A stretch of 64,000 nt of DNA, taken from Ignatzschineria rhizosphaerae. Its GTDB lineage: Bacteria > Pseudomonadota > Gammaproteobacteria > Cardiobacteriales > Wohlfahrtiimonadaceae. Both the position numbers and the translations under genes were made by a program. Below the pieces are notes generated by a model. It worked only from the letters and a program-made list of their open reading frames with translations. It had not been told where the DNA came from and made no database searches. Positions within the stretch are counted from its first letter, which is position 1. Every line of letters begins with the position of its first letter. Of the stretch, positions 10,547 to 19,749 are shown piece after piece. The stretch covers positions 1,174,501 to 1,238,500 of the forward strand of contig NZ_CP093379.1 of assembly GCF_022655595.1 (NCBI RefSeq). Reading direction: 5' to 3'.

Positions 10547-10578
10547 AAAAAGAGACCTAAATATCGGTCTCTTTTTTT
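10547..10578 (+). terminator. terminator of the yhiI-rbbA-yhhJ operon
   Basis: Stem AAAAGAGACC / GGTCTCTTTT with a 9-base loop followed by T's. Confidence 0.85.
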
Positions 10579-10590
10579 GTCATATACTCT

Positions 10591-10885
10591 TATAGTGATT
10601 TCCAAATAAAATGAGAGCTCAAAATTTGTTCGTTAGTCATCCTCCTAAAATAGATTGATGAGCGGCTGGGTCGAATGCTTGCATGTTTTTGGAAATTACG
10701 TGCCTGCAGTTTTAAGCCTTTTTCAGCTCGTATCGGAATTTAATGCGTAATAGTTATAAATGCCGGCGCATCGGTTATGAGAAGCGCAAGAATCATTCTA
10801 TCTGGCATCTTATAAGTTGATTTGATGCGAATACTCTATTTTTTACCGTTTAAAACGATATTTATTAAACCGAGCCGGCTATATT
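10591..10885. repeat. composite dispersed repeat: TATAGTG-type ends enclosing a TCGAATGC-type block
   Basis: Starts TATAGTGATTTCC and ends ATTAAACCGAGCCGGCTATA. The left part (about 10647-10757) carries the second repeat family with TCGAATGCTTGCATG at 10671-10685 and ACGTGCCTGCAGTTTTAAG. The right part (10760-10830) is the central block of the first family (GCCGGCGCATCGGTTATGAG, GCGCAAGAATCATTCTAT). No gene is visible here; the open frame at 10822-11067 runs through repeat and antisense DNA. Confidence 0.65.
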
Positions 10886-10974
10886 ATTCGCTTAAAAAAG
10901 TTAACGGGGCCTTCGTTACGCAACAACCTAATCAGCTTATTCAAATTATCGCTATCCATCTTGTTATTTTTTCT

Positions 10975-11535
10975 TTAACTACTAATCCCTTTTGGGGTAC
11001 AGCGATAAACATATGCCGGCGGGAAGTTTTTCATCACAAGTTTTCGCTCCCAATCAAAATATCTTGATAACACACGCTCCATCTTTTGCGTGTATTGAAA
11101 GAGAACAAAGCATCCCCCCGTTTTTTGTAAAATTTTCATCACCGATTGCAAGATCTTTAAAGAAACACGTAGTGGCAGTGATAAAAAAGGCAAACAAGAA
11201 AAAATCACATTAAATGGCTGATCAAGCTTCTCAGCTGAAATCTTACAAACATGAAGGCGCGCATCATCGATATGATCAAGATCTTCAAAAAAAAGCGGGT
11301 TAATCTCATAAGCACAAAGCTTTGAATCCTCTGACATGGCTTTTAGAAGATGCTTTGTCAAAACGCCATCACCAGCCCCGAGCTCTGCCACTTTTAAATC
11401 TGCTTGCTGCCAATCCATCTCTGCAATCATCGCTTTGCAAAGCGTAGGAGAAGAAGGAATTAAAGTCCCGATACTTCGAGGAGATTGAATAAAACCATTG
11501 AGGTATTTTAGATGCTTTTTATAATGCTGCGGCAT
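10975..11535 (-). CDS. class I SAM-dependent methyltransferase, phospholipid N-methyltransferase-like
   Basis: 186 residues, soluble. The N-terminal FIQSPRSIGTLIPSSPTL and the SAM-binding loop VAELGAGDGVLTKHLL, followed by the acidic YEINPLF and the later FSCLPFLSLP, match the PmtA/KsgA-related group that methylates phosphatidylethanolamine or similar acceptors. The acceptor cannot be assigned. I chose the ATG at 11535, preceded by AGAAGGAA at 11 bases; a TTG at 11568 would add 11 residues but has no ribosome binding site. A perfect palindrome overlaps the likely promoter. The gene stands alone, convergent with nothing and divergent from fumC. Confidence 0.75.
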   Translation of the reverse strand: MPQHYKKHLKYLNGFIQSPRSIGTLIPSSPTLCKAMIAEMDWQQADLKVAELGAGDGVLTKHLLKAMSEDSKLCAYEINPLFFEDLDHIDDARLHVCKISAEKLDQPFNVIFSCLPFLSLPLRVSLKILQSVMKILQKTGGCFVLFQYTQKMERVLSRYFDWERKLVMKNFPPAYVYRCTPKGISS

Positions 11536-11594
11536 TTTTGGCAAGGTTCCTTCTTTATAAACAAGCAATTAATAAATGCCATTATTAAACCACA

Positions 11595-11622
11595 GAATTA
11601 TGTCAACTTGATGACATAATTC
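11595..11622 (-). promoter_or_regulatory. palindromic operator overlapping the -35 of the methyltransferase promoter
   Basis: Perfect 11-bp inverted repeat GAATTATGTCA / TGACATAATTC with a 6-base spacer. On the minus strand it contains TTGACA, a consensus -35, about 16 bases before TAATGG. A dimeric repressor bound here would block the promoter; the regulator is unknown. This is a site prediction only. The rest of the 11569-11883 gap holds the fumC leader and no other gene. Confidence 0.5.
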
Positions 11623-11883
11623 ATTTTCGATAAAAAATAGCAAAAGCCCCCTTGATTAAACTCTGTACGATCCTCATGTAGTTAAAACGTAGTTTCAAAA
11701 AGAGATCTGTGGCATGATAAGTAGATCACTAAAAATTCAAAAGGTGAGGATCATTGGTAATAAATACCCATCAAGTATCTATATTTTCAATAAGATAACT
11801 CAATCCTCACACTTTAAAAAAGATATTTATAAACAACTATTGTAAGCATCTCATTAATTACTAACAATGAAGGAGTACTATTT

Positions 11884-13281
11884 ATGACAACGGATTTCCG
11901 TATTGAAAAAGACACCATGGGTGACATGAAGGTTCCTAACAACCAACTTTGGGGCGCTCAAACTCAACGTTCTTTACAAAACTTCCGTATCTCTAATGAA
12001 AAAATGCCAAAAGCATTAATCGAAGCTTTAGCGATTGTGAAAAGATCAGCGGCTAAAGTGAACATGGACCTTGGCCACCTTGATGAGAAGAAAGCAAAAG
12101 CAATCATCGCTGCTGCTGATGAAGTGTTAGCAGACAAACATTCTACAGAATTTCCGCTTTCGCTCTGGCAAACAGGTTCAGGCACACAAACAAACATGAA
12201 CATGAACGAAGTCCTTGCAAATCGCGCTAGTGAAATTCTCGGTGGTGTTCGTGGCGAAGAGCGTTTAGTGCACCCTAACGATGATGTTAATAAAGCACAA
12301 AGCTCAAATGATACTTTCCCAACAGCGATGCACATTGCTGCAGTATTAGAGATCAAACGTCTTTTACTTCCTGAATTAAAACGCCTTCGTGAAACGTTAG
12401 GTCAAAAAGCAGAGAGCTTTAAAGATATCGTGAAAATTGGTCGTACGCATTTACAAGATGCAACCCCATTAACGCTTGGGCAAGAGATCTCTGGCTGGGA
12501 AGCGATGCTCGGTCATAACTTAATCCATATTGAAAACGCACTGCCACACCTTTCTGAACTGGCTCTTGGCGGTACAGCAGTTGGAACAGGCTTAAACACG
12601 CATCCAGAATATGCAACTCGTGTTGCTAAAGAGATCGCAGATTTCACTGGCGAAGCATTTGTTACTTCACCAAATAAATTTGAAGCTTTAGCAACCACCG
12701 ATGCGCTCGTTCATGCGCATGGCTCTCTTAAAGGCTTAGCCGCGTCACTCAACAAAATCGCAAATGATGTTCGCTGGTTAGCATCAGGCCCACGCTCTGG
12801 AATTGGTGAGATCTCTATTCCTGAAAATGAGCCAGGTAGCTCAATCATGCCAGGAAAAGTTAACCCTACACAATCTGAAGCATTAACTATGGGTTGTGCG
12901 CAAGTATTTGGTAATGATGTTGCTATTAATATCGGCGGCGCATCAGGGAACTTTGAGCTTAACGTTTTCCGCCCAATGATTATCGAAAACTTCCTCCAAT
13001 CCGTTCGCATCTTAGGCGGCGGTATGGAGAGCTTTAATGATCACTGTGCTGTTGGGATTGAGCCAAATCGTGATCGTATCACAGAGCTTGTTAACAACTC
13101 ACTCATGCTTGTAACGGCTTTAAATACCCACATCGGTTATGACAAAGCGGCAGCAATTGCTAAAAATGCCCACGCAAAAGGCACAACCCTTAAAGAGTCA
13201 GCGCTTGAGCTTGGTTTCTTAACTGCTGAAGAATTTGATGCTTGGGTTGTTCCTGCTGAAATGGTCGGTTCTTTAAAATAA
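11884..13281 (+). CDS. fumC: fumarate hydratase, class II
   Basis: TCA-cycle enzyme interconverting fumarate and L-malate, oxygen-stable, iron-free, homotetrameric. The 465 residues are the normal length. Signatures visible are [19 protein letters not shown] near residue 97, the [19 protein letters not shown] region near 130, [10 protein letters not shown] near 187 and the superfamily loop [15 protein letters not shown] near 319, which carries the catalytic serine. AAGGAG lies ideally upstream of the ATG. It is a single-gene unit with its own terminator. Confidence 0.97.
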   Translation: MTTDFRIEKDTMGDMKVPNNQLWGAQTQRSLQNFRISNEKMPKALIEALAIVKRSAAKVNMDLGHLDEKKAKAIIAAADEVLADKHSTEFPLSLWQTGSGTQTNMNMNEVLANRASEILGGVRGEERLVHPNDDVNKAQSSNDTFPTAMHIAAVLEIKRLLLPELKRLRETLGQKAESFKDIVKIGRTHLQDATPLTLGQEISGWEAMLGHNLIHIENALPHLSELALGGTAVGTGLNTHPEYATRVAKEIADFTGEAFVTSPNKFEALATTDALVHAHGSLKGLAASLNKIANDVRWLASGPRSGIGEISIPENEPGSSIMPGKVNPTQSEALTMGCAQVFGNDVAINIGGASGNFELNVFRPMIIENFLQSVRILGGGMESFNDHCAVGIEPNRDRITELVNNSLMLVTALNTHIGYDKAAAIAKNAHAKGTTLKESALELGFLTAEEFDAWVVPAEMVGSLK

Positions 13282-13340
13282 GGGCCTTAAAGAGATCTAG
13301 TTATCTAAATGGATAACTCAATCCTTAAGAGTCATAGAGA

Positions 13341-13368
13341 AAAGCTATCTTACAAGATAGCTTTTTTT
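13341..13368 (+). terminator. terminator of fumC
   Basis: Ten-base stem AAAGCTATCT / AGATAGCTTT with a 4-base loop and seven T's. Confidence 0.88.
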
Positions 13369-13380
13369 ATTCTTGAGTTT

Positions 13381-13635
13381 TATAGAGTCGATTCAGTTTA
13401 AGAAACACTATTTTAAAAATATTAAGGGTGCAGATTGTATATCAAATAAGCTTACACACTGCCGGATAGAGTAATTCTTGCGCTTCTCATAACCGATGCG
13501 CCGGCAATCTGATTCAGCCCCTTTTAAACCGATTTCACTATAAGCTTGCGTGATGCTGGATAAAACGACTCTTATGCTTCTCATAACCATGCACCGGCAA
13601 CCTGATTAAGTGACTTTTAAACCGATTTTACTATA
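13381..13635. repeat. dispersed TATAGTG-type element, copy 4 with tandem partial unit
   Basis: Reverse orientation. It starts TATAGAGTCGATTCAGTTTA, then GCCGGATAGAGTAATTCTTG, and reaches a first end CTTTTAAACCGATTTCACTA. After that the last part of the unit is repeated (GCTGGATAAAACGACTCTTA to CTTTTAAACCGATTTTACTA). The outer ends are inverted repeats of each other. Confidence 0.7.
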
Positions 13636-13639
13636 GGAC

Positions 13640-13893
13640 GAACACGAAATATTCCCTCTAGGCTTTTTGCATAAATCTATAAAGATACGTATTAAATAGC
13701 GCTTGCAAAATACCAGATAGAACCTATTTCTTATTGTTAATAGCCAATGCTCAGCATTTCAACCAGCCTGTTTTAAACCTATTTCACAATACCCGTGCAT
13801 TAACTATAAGAAACGCGAGAATCGCTCTTCTCTAGAATCACACAAGCTAATTTGATTCACACGCCGCACTATTTTGCTTTTGAAGTGATTTTT
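13640..13893. repeat. dispersed TATAGTG-type element, copy 5 (degenerate)
   Basis: The first half (ATTCCCTCTAGG, GCATAAATCTAT, GTATTAAATAG, CAGATAGAAC) is the reverse complement of the segment at about 4850-4940. The second half (CTATAAGAAACGCGAGAATC, CACAAGCTAATTTGATTCAC) follows the family consensus in the other orientation. The downstream 13894-14200 stretch is AT-rich and holds no gene I can support. Confidence 0.55.
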
Positions 13894-14207
13894 TCCTAAA
13901 AAAGAATCCACTATATCTCTTATTTCTCTTAAAAAAATCACAAATCATCGCTTTCTCTCACTTCTTTTAAGATTACTTGTCCTATCTCACTGTTTTAAGT
14001 CTCGTTTTCAGTCAGATTCTTGTTATTATGAGGTTTAGATGATATATCTCTCTAAATAAGAAAATGCTTTATCTGCGCATTTTTTAAGAAAAAATGGCAT
14101 AGTAATCACATTATCTTATAAAAATATCTTGATAATAAAAATGAAGAATATATCAACCCATTAAAAGGACGCTTACCAGATTCTAATAAAAGAAACTGAT
14201 AAGCAGT

Positions 14208-14284
14208 ACAAGTGAAATTTACCCAATTTAACACTTGTAAGGATCAAAACATTTACCCAATGTTGAACTTCGGTTCATTTGATC
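14208..14284 (+). promoter_or_regulatory. cluster of inverted and direct repeats upstream of putA
   Basis: Inverted repeat ACAAGTG (14208-14214) / CACTTGT (14232-14238), inverted repeat GATCAAA (14242-14248) / TTTGATC (14278-14284), and a direct repeat ATTTACCCAAT at 14217-14227 and 14251-14261. One direct-repeat copy sits inside each inverted repeat, which suggests a two-site operator for proline control. This is inference from symmetry only. Confidence 0.45.
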
Positions 14285-14333
14285 TTGTCATCTATTTTTA
14301 TCGACCTATTCATCGACCAATGGAGGCGCAATA

Positions 14334-17300
14334 ATGCTAACGCGTATTTTATCTGAACAACAACTTCCAACCCTCTCCCCACAAGAGTTTTTCCCAACTA
14401 TTGGGCAAACTTATTTAGAAGATGAAGAAGTTGCCTTGCAAAGACTGCAAACATCTCTTGAGATTGATGCAGATATGGCTCAAAAAATCCGTGATGAGGC
14501 ATATAGTGTCATCCATGATATTCGTAGTAAACCAGATATTGAAAGCTCACTTGATGCGCTTTTAAGGGAATATAACCTCTCTACTAAAGAGGGATTGGTC
14601 TTAATGTGTTTAGCGGAAGCTTATCTTCGTATTCCTGATAAAGCGTCAGCAGATGCTTTTATTCGAGATAAAATTGCCGGCATTAACTGGAAAAGTCATA
14701 AAGGCAATAGTGATAAATCACTGGTAAACTTCGCCACTTGGGGCTTAATCCTTACGGGCAGTATTATGGATGTCAATGAAACAAGTGGCATCTTTAAGAA
14801 AATGACCAATAAACTGAGCGAACCTATTATTCGTCAAGCCGTTTACCAAGCGATGAAAGTGATGGGGAAACAGTTTGTCCTCGGTGAAACGATTGAAGAG
14901 GCCCTTAAAAATGGTCGTAAAATCCGTGAAGCAGGCTATACCTATACCTTTGATATGCTTGGCGAAGCTGCCATGACAGAGCAAGATGCCGCGCGCTATT
15001 TTGAAGATTATAAAGCAGCGCTGATTGCCGTTGGCAAAGAATCTCCCCTACCTAAGAGCCCAAAACCTTCTCTCTCTATTAAACTCTCCGCTCTTCACGC
15101 TCGCTATAATGTTGCCAATAAAGATCTCATTATGACTGAACTTTATGATCGAGTGAAAGAGCTGGCATTATTAGGCGCTCAAATTGATGCAGAAATTAGT
15201 ATTGATGCAGAAGAAGCCGATCGCTTAGAACTCTCATTAGAGCTTTTTGAAAAACTTTTAGAAATAGAAGAGATCCGTAATTGGGGCGGTTTAGGGTTAG
15301 TGATCCAAGGCTATGCAAAGCATGCCTTACCCGCCCTTATTTGGACGACACTTTTAGCAAAATCTCATAATACAACGATTCCCGTCCGCCTAGTAAAAGG
15401 GGCTTATTGGGATACTGAAATTAAAGACTCACAAGTCCGTGGGTTAAATAATTTCCCCGTCTTTACGCGGAAAGAGAATACTGATATCTCCTATTTAGCC
15501 TGCGCTAAATATATGTTATCGCCAATGGCGCAAGGCGCAATTAAACCACAGTTTGCTACGCACAATGCACAAACTGTGACATCCATCTTAAATTTTGCTG
15601 CCAAAATTAATAACGATCAATTTGAATTCCAGCGCCTTCATGGCATGGGCGAAGCACTCTATAATGAGATCATCGCTAAATCAGGAAAAAGCGTTCGTAT
15701 CTATGCACCAGTTGGAAAGCATCATGATCTTCTCCCCTACCTTGTGCGCCGTCTACTTGAAAATGGCGCGAACTCCTCATTTGTCCATCAGCTTGTGGAT
15801 CCTGAAGTGGAAATTGATTCATTAGTTGAATCTCCCTCAACACTTCTTGAGCAATATGGCTCTATTAAAAATCCTGCGGTAATTTATTCAGATCACCTTT
15901 ATAAAAGCCACCAAAACTCACGAGGTTTAAATACCAATATTAGTTCCACGTGGGAACCCTTTGCGAAAGATTATCATGAGTTTTTAAAGAAAACATGGAG
16001 CGCTGCGCCCCTTATTAATGGCAAAGCACAAACAAATGGCAATACGGCTATCGAAGCACTCTCACCCACCGATCTTAAAACGGTGGTTGGAAAAGTCAGT
16101 ACTGCAACACCGGAGCAAGTGGAAACAGCTATTAGCTCTTTACAAGATGCATGGTTTAATTGGAATCTGCATGGATTTAAAAATCGCGCAATCATCTTTG
16201 AAAGAATGGCGGATCTACTAGAAGAAAACCGTGCGGAGCTCATTGCGCTTTGTAGTTTAGAAGCGGGGAAAACGATTCAAGATGGAATTGATGAGATTCG
16301 AGAAGCGGCTGATTTTTGTAGATACTACGCCTCAGAAGCTCGCAAATATGATACTGAGACCATCTTTGCAAGCGCAACGGGTGAGCGTAACAGCTTCCAT
16401 TATAGTGGCAAAGGTGTCATCGCTTGTATTAGTCCATGGAACTTCCCGCTTGCAATCTTCTTAGGGCAAATCACCGCTGCGCTTGTAAGTGGCAATACAG
16501 TTTTAGCAAAACCCGCAGAAGCAACACCTCTTATTGCTTACCGCACCGTTGAGCTCCTTTTTGAAGCAGGCTTACCGGCGGATGCTATTGCCCTTCTTCC
16601 GGGAGATGGTAAAGTTTTAGGAGATATTTTCACAAAAGATCATCGTGTTGTTGGCGTCTGTTTTACAGGATCAACGGCAACGGCTAAACATATTAACTTA
16701 AATCTAGCTCAACGTGATGGCGCAATTCCGATGCTCATTGCCGAAACGGGTGGACAAAATGTGATGTTTGTCGATTCAACAGCGCTTCCTGAGCAAGTTG
16801 TACGCGATACTCTACAATCAGCTTTTGTTAGTGCTGGTCAACGCTGCTCTGCACTTCGAGTGCTCTATTTACAAGAAGAGATTGCCGATCGCATCATTGA
16901 GCTCTTAAAAGGCGCTTTAGAGGATTATGTTGTCGGACTTCCTTTTAGCCGTAAAACAGATGTTAGTACCGTGATTGATGAACGCGCAAAACAAGGATTA
17001 CAAGCCCATATTGATGAGCTAACAGCGGCCGGTAAGTTATTGGCTCAAGCACCGCTTGACCCTAATTTGACAGGTTACTTTATCGCTCCTAGCGTTTTTG
17101 AAATCGATTCTATTAAAGATCTTAATAAAGAGAACTTTGGTCCGATTCTTCATATCGTTCGCTACAATCGTCGTGATCTCGCTTCTCTTATTAAAGAGGT
17201 CAATGCTACTGGCTTTGGTTTAACCATGGGCATTCATACTCGAAATGATACCGTTGTTGATGAGATTCTGACCCTTGCTCGTGTGGGGAACTTCTATGTT

Positions 17301-17498
17301 AACCGTAACCAAGTTGGTGCCGTGGTTGGGGTTCAACCTTTTGGGGGATTAGGATTATCAGGAACAGGGCCAAAAGCGGGAGGACCGAACTATTTACTGC
17401 GCTTTATGAATGAGCATTCTGTCTCAATTAATACCGCCGCAATTGGTGGTGACGCTGCGCTTATTAGCCAAGCATACCAAGAGGAGAGCCTAGATTAA
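14334..17498 (+). CDS. putA: bifunctional proline dehydrogenase / delta-1-pyrroline-5-carboxylate dehydrogenase
   Basis: Converts proline to glutamate in two steps, using FAD and then NAD. The 1054 residues fit the short PutA class: an N-terminal helical region, the FAD-binding proline dehydrogenase barrel (KPSLSIKLSALHARY near 242, PVRLVKGAYWDTEIK near 355, FATHNAQT near 408) and the aldehyde dehydrogenase domain from about 570. In the latter, PWNFPLAI, ETGGQN near 803 and the catalytic cysteine in GQRCSALR near 836 are visible. The N-terminal ribbon-helix-helix DNA-binding domain of E. coli PutA is absent, so this enzyme should not repress its own operon. A strong GGAGG precedes the ATG, and putP follows. 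Confidence 0.96.
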   Translation: MLTRILSEQQLPTLSPQEFFPTIGQTYLEDEEVALQRLQTSLEIDADMAQKIRDEAYSVIHDIRSKPDIESSLDALLREYNLSTKEGLVLMCLAEAYLRIPDKASADAFIRDKIAGINWKSHKGNSDKSLVNFATWGLILTGSIMDVNETSGIFKKMTNKLSEPIIRQAVYQAMKVMGKQFVLGETIEEALKNGRKIREAGYTYTFDMLGEAAMTEQDAARYFEDYKAALIAVGKESPLPKSPKPSLSIKLSALHARYNVANKDLIMTELYDRVKELALLGAQIDAEISIDAEEADRLELSLELFEKLLEIEEIRNWGGLGLVIQGYAKHALPALIWTTLLAKSHNTTIPVRLVKGAYWDTEIKDSQVRGLNNFPVFTRKENTDISYLACAKYMLSPMAQGAIKPQFATHNAQTVTSILNFAAKINNDQFEFQRLHGMGEALYNEIIAKSGKSVRIYAPVGKHHDLLPYLVRRLLENGANSSFVHQLVDPEVEIDSLVESPSTLLEQYGSIKNPAVIYSDHLYKSHQNSRGLNTNISSTWEPFAKDYHEFLKKTWSAAPLINGKAQTNGNTAIEALSPTDLKTVVGKVSTATPEQVETAISSLQDAWFNWNLHGFKNRAIIFERMADLLEENRAELIALCSLEAGKTIQDGIDEIREAADFCRYYASEARKYDTETIFASATGERNSFHYSGKGVIACISPWNFPLAIFLGQITAALVSGNTVLAKPAEATPLIAYRTVELLFEAGLPADAIALLPGDGKVLGDIFTKDHRVVGVCFTGSTATAKHINLNLAQRDGAIPMLIAETGGQNVMFVDSTALPEQVVRDTLQSAFVSAGQRCSALRVLYLQEEIADRIIELLKGALEDYVVGLPFSRKTDVSTVIDERAKQGLQAHIDELTAAGKLLAQAPLDPNLTGYFIAPSVFEIDSIKDLNKENFGPILHIVRYNRRDLASLIKEVNATGFGLTMGIHTRNDTVVDEILTLARVGNFYVNRNQVGAVVGVQPFGGLGLSGTGPKAGGPNYLLRFMNEHSVSINTAAIGGDAALISQAYQEESLD

Positions 17499-17556
17499 TG
17501 CAGCATAATAACAATAACCAAACTTACCACTATCATAGGATGAAAAGGAGCTTGTT

Positions 17557-19152
17557 ATGAGTTCAATACAACCGATACATATTACATTTTTTATCTATAT
17601 ACTTGCCATGATCGGCATTGGGTTTTATGCCTATAAATCTACCAATGACCTATCTGACTATATCTTAGGAGGTCGTAGTCTTGGAAGTGTTGTTACAGCG
17701 CTTTCAGCTGGGGCTTCAGACATGAGTGGTTGGTTACTCATGGGGCTTCCTGGCGCCATTTTTGTCGCAGGAATCTCAGAATCTTGGATCGCTATCGGCT
17801 TAACATTAGGGGCCTATCTTAACTGGCTCTTTGTTGCCGGTAGACTGCGGATGTTTACTGAAAAAGCCAATGATGCACTCACCCTTCCAGATTACTTCCA
17901 AGGTCGATTTGAAGATACGAGCCGCTTATTGAAAATTTTCGCAGCGATCATCATTCTCTTCTTCTTTGTGATTTACTGTGCTTCTGGGGTTGTTGCAAGT
18001 GCTAGATTATTCGAATCTACTTTCGATATGAACTACGACACGGCAATCTGGGTTGGCGCTTTTGCTACCATTGCTTATGTATTTATTGGCGGGTTCTTAG
18101 CCGTTAGCTGGACAGATACCGTACAAGCGACCTTAATGATCTTTGCATTATTACTCGTGCCGACAGTCGTTATTCTTAAAATGAATAATGTTGGCGAACT
18201 CGATATTGCTAATGCTATAGAAACAGTGCGTCAAGCTAGCCCAAGTCATCTGAACTTTACTCATGGTTTAACGTGGATTGCGATTATCTCCTTAATTGCT
18301 TGGGGCTTGGGTTATTGTGGTCAGCCACATATTCTTGTTCGCTTTATGGCGGCAGATTCTGTAAAAACGATTCCAAAGGCTCGCCGTATTTCTATTACTT
18401 GGATGGCACTTTGTCTTTTAGGTGCAGTATTAGTTGGATTCTTTGGTTATGCTTACTTCTTAGAAAACCCTGAAGCTGGCATTAACGTTATTGGTGGCGT
18501 TACAGCTAGTGGGGAGGTTATTAAAGGAAATCCTGAATCGGTCTTTATGGAACTTGCAAAAGTTCTCTTAAACCCATGGATTGCGGGTATTGTACTTTCT
18601 GGTGTATTAGCCGCTGTCATGAGTACCTTAAGCTGTCAATTGCTCGTATCTTCAAGTGCTTTAACTGAAGACCTTTATAAAGGTTTCTTACGTAAAAATG
18701 CATCAGAAAATGAGCTTGTTTGGATTGGAAGAATGATGGTATTTATCGTTGCCGCAATCTCTATCTACATTGCTTATGATCCTGATAGTAAAGTCTTAAG
18801 CCTAGTTTCTTATGCTTGGGCAGGCTTTGGCGCGGCATTTGGTCCTGTTGTGATCTTCTCTATTTTCTGGAAACGTACAACCCGTAATGGCGCCCTTTTA
18901 GGAATGATTACAGGAGCTTTAACCGTGATTATCTTCCCTAAAATTAAAGAGTGGTTAGCAGCAAGTGGCGGTGTTGAAGTTCAACAGATCCTTACGGATT
19001 TCCCACTTTTAGGACTTTATGAAATCATCCCAGGATTTGCCTTAGCATGTCTTATGATCATTATTGTAAGCCTACTTGGAAAACCAACAAAATCGATGGT
19101 TGCACAATTTGAAGAGACTTCAAAAGCTTATAAAAAAGCGATGCAATCGTAA
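17557..19152 (+). CDS. putP: sodium/proline symporter
   Basis: Inner-membrane solute:sodium symporter (SSS family) importing proline for PutA. The 531 residues contain about 13 hydrophobic segments. Typical elements are DYILGGRSLG near residue 33, the sodium-site stretch LSAGASDMSGWLLMGLPGA near 50-68, LPDYFQGRF near 110 and the conserved GYCGQPHILVRFMA near 255. AAAGGAG lies just upstream of the ATG. It starts 58 bases after putA and ends in a strong terminator, so putA and putP probably form one operon. Confidence 0.94.
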   Translation: MSSIQPIHITFFIYILAMIGIGFYAYKSTNDLSDYILGGRSLGSVVTALSAGASDMSGWLLMGLPGAIFVAGISESWIAIGLTLGAYLNWLFVAGRLRMFTEKANDALTLPDYFQGRFEDTSRLLKIFAAIIILFFFVIYCASGVVASARLFESTFDMNYDTAIWVGAFATIAYVFIGGFLAVSWTDTVQATLMIFALLLVPTVVILKMNNVGELDIANAIETVRQASPSHLNFTHGLTWIAIISLIAWGLGYCGQPHILVRFMAADSVKTIPKARRISITWMALCLLGAVLVGFFGYAYFLENPEAGINVIGGVTASGEVIKGNPESVFMELAKVLLNPWIAGIVLSGVLAAVMSTLSCQLLVSSSALTEDLYKGFLRKNASENELVWIGRMMVFIVAAISIYIAYDPDSKVLSLVSYAWAGFGAAFGPVVIFSIFWKRTTRNGALLGMITGALTVIIFPKIKEWLAASGGVEVQQILTDFPLLGLYEIIPGFALACLMIIIVSLLGKPTKSMVAQFEETSKAYKKAMQS

Positions 19153-19177
19153 GTTTTAAATAAAAATACATCACTTC

Positions 19178-19213
19178 AAAAGCACTGTAAGATAATCTTA
19201 TAGTGCTTTTTTA
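19178..19213 (+). terminator. terminator of putA-putP
   Basis: Long stem AAAAGCACTGTAAGAT / ATCTTATAGTGCTTTT (one mismatch) with a very short loop and a T-run. Confidence 0.88.
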
Positions 19214-19257
19214 TCAGCTAGTTTTAAAGATATTTTCACCATAATAAGGTATTAAAG

Positions 19258-19569
19258 ATGAAAGTTATTAAAAGTAAAGAATTTACCACAGATCGTGCTT
19301 GGGCGGCATTAGATATCGCTAATTTACAGGGGATTACTGTAAGGCTTCATTGGACAGATCAACCTTACAAGTGGCATATCAATGATGGTGAAGAGATCTT
19401 TGCCGTCATGGATGGCGCAGTTGAAATGCACTATAAAGAAAATGACATTATTCATCAAGTATTACTAGAAACAGGCGATATCTTTCATGCCACCATTGGC
19501 ACAGAGCATGTTGCCCACCCTCAAGGTGCTGCAAGGGTGCTTGTTATAGAAAAAGAAGGATCTATTTAA
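19258..19569 (+). CDS. small cupin-fold protein
   Basis: 103 residues forming a single cupin barrel. The core has HINDGEEIFAVMDGAVEMHY followed by LETGDIFHATIGTEHVAHPQ, matching the two cupin motifs with histidine and glutamate positions that usually bind one metal. Small stand-alone cupins have varied roles, and no substrate can be named. AAGG lies upstream of the ATG. It is separated from putP by a terminator and has a gap of about 180 bases to the abgT-type gene, so it is probably its own transcript. Confidence 0.75.
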   Translation: MKVIKSKEFTTDRAWAALDIANLQGITVRLHWTDQPYKWHINDGEEIFAVMDGAVEMHYKENDIIHQVLLETGDIFHATIGTEHVAHPQGAARVLVIEKEGSI

Positions 19570-19749
19570 CTCTCTATTTTTGAAGATAGGTGATCTAAAA
19601 CCTATCTTCCTCACAATTGCTCTCAACTCTTCACAAAAATCTGGAATATCCTTCATATTTGTATTACTGTACTATTACAAATATAACGCTATAGTTTTAA
19701 GCATTCATTAAAAGATGACGAGTGCTTTATCATCATAAAAGGATTCCCT

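Noticed and set aside
10822-11213. Plus-strand open frames across 10822-11067 and 10992-11213
   Set aside because: Overlap the repeat and run antisense to the methyltransferase gene; no ribosome binding site.
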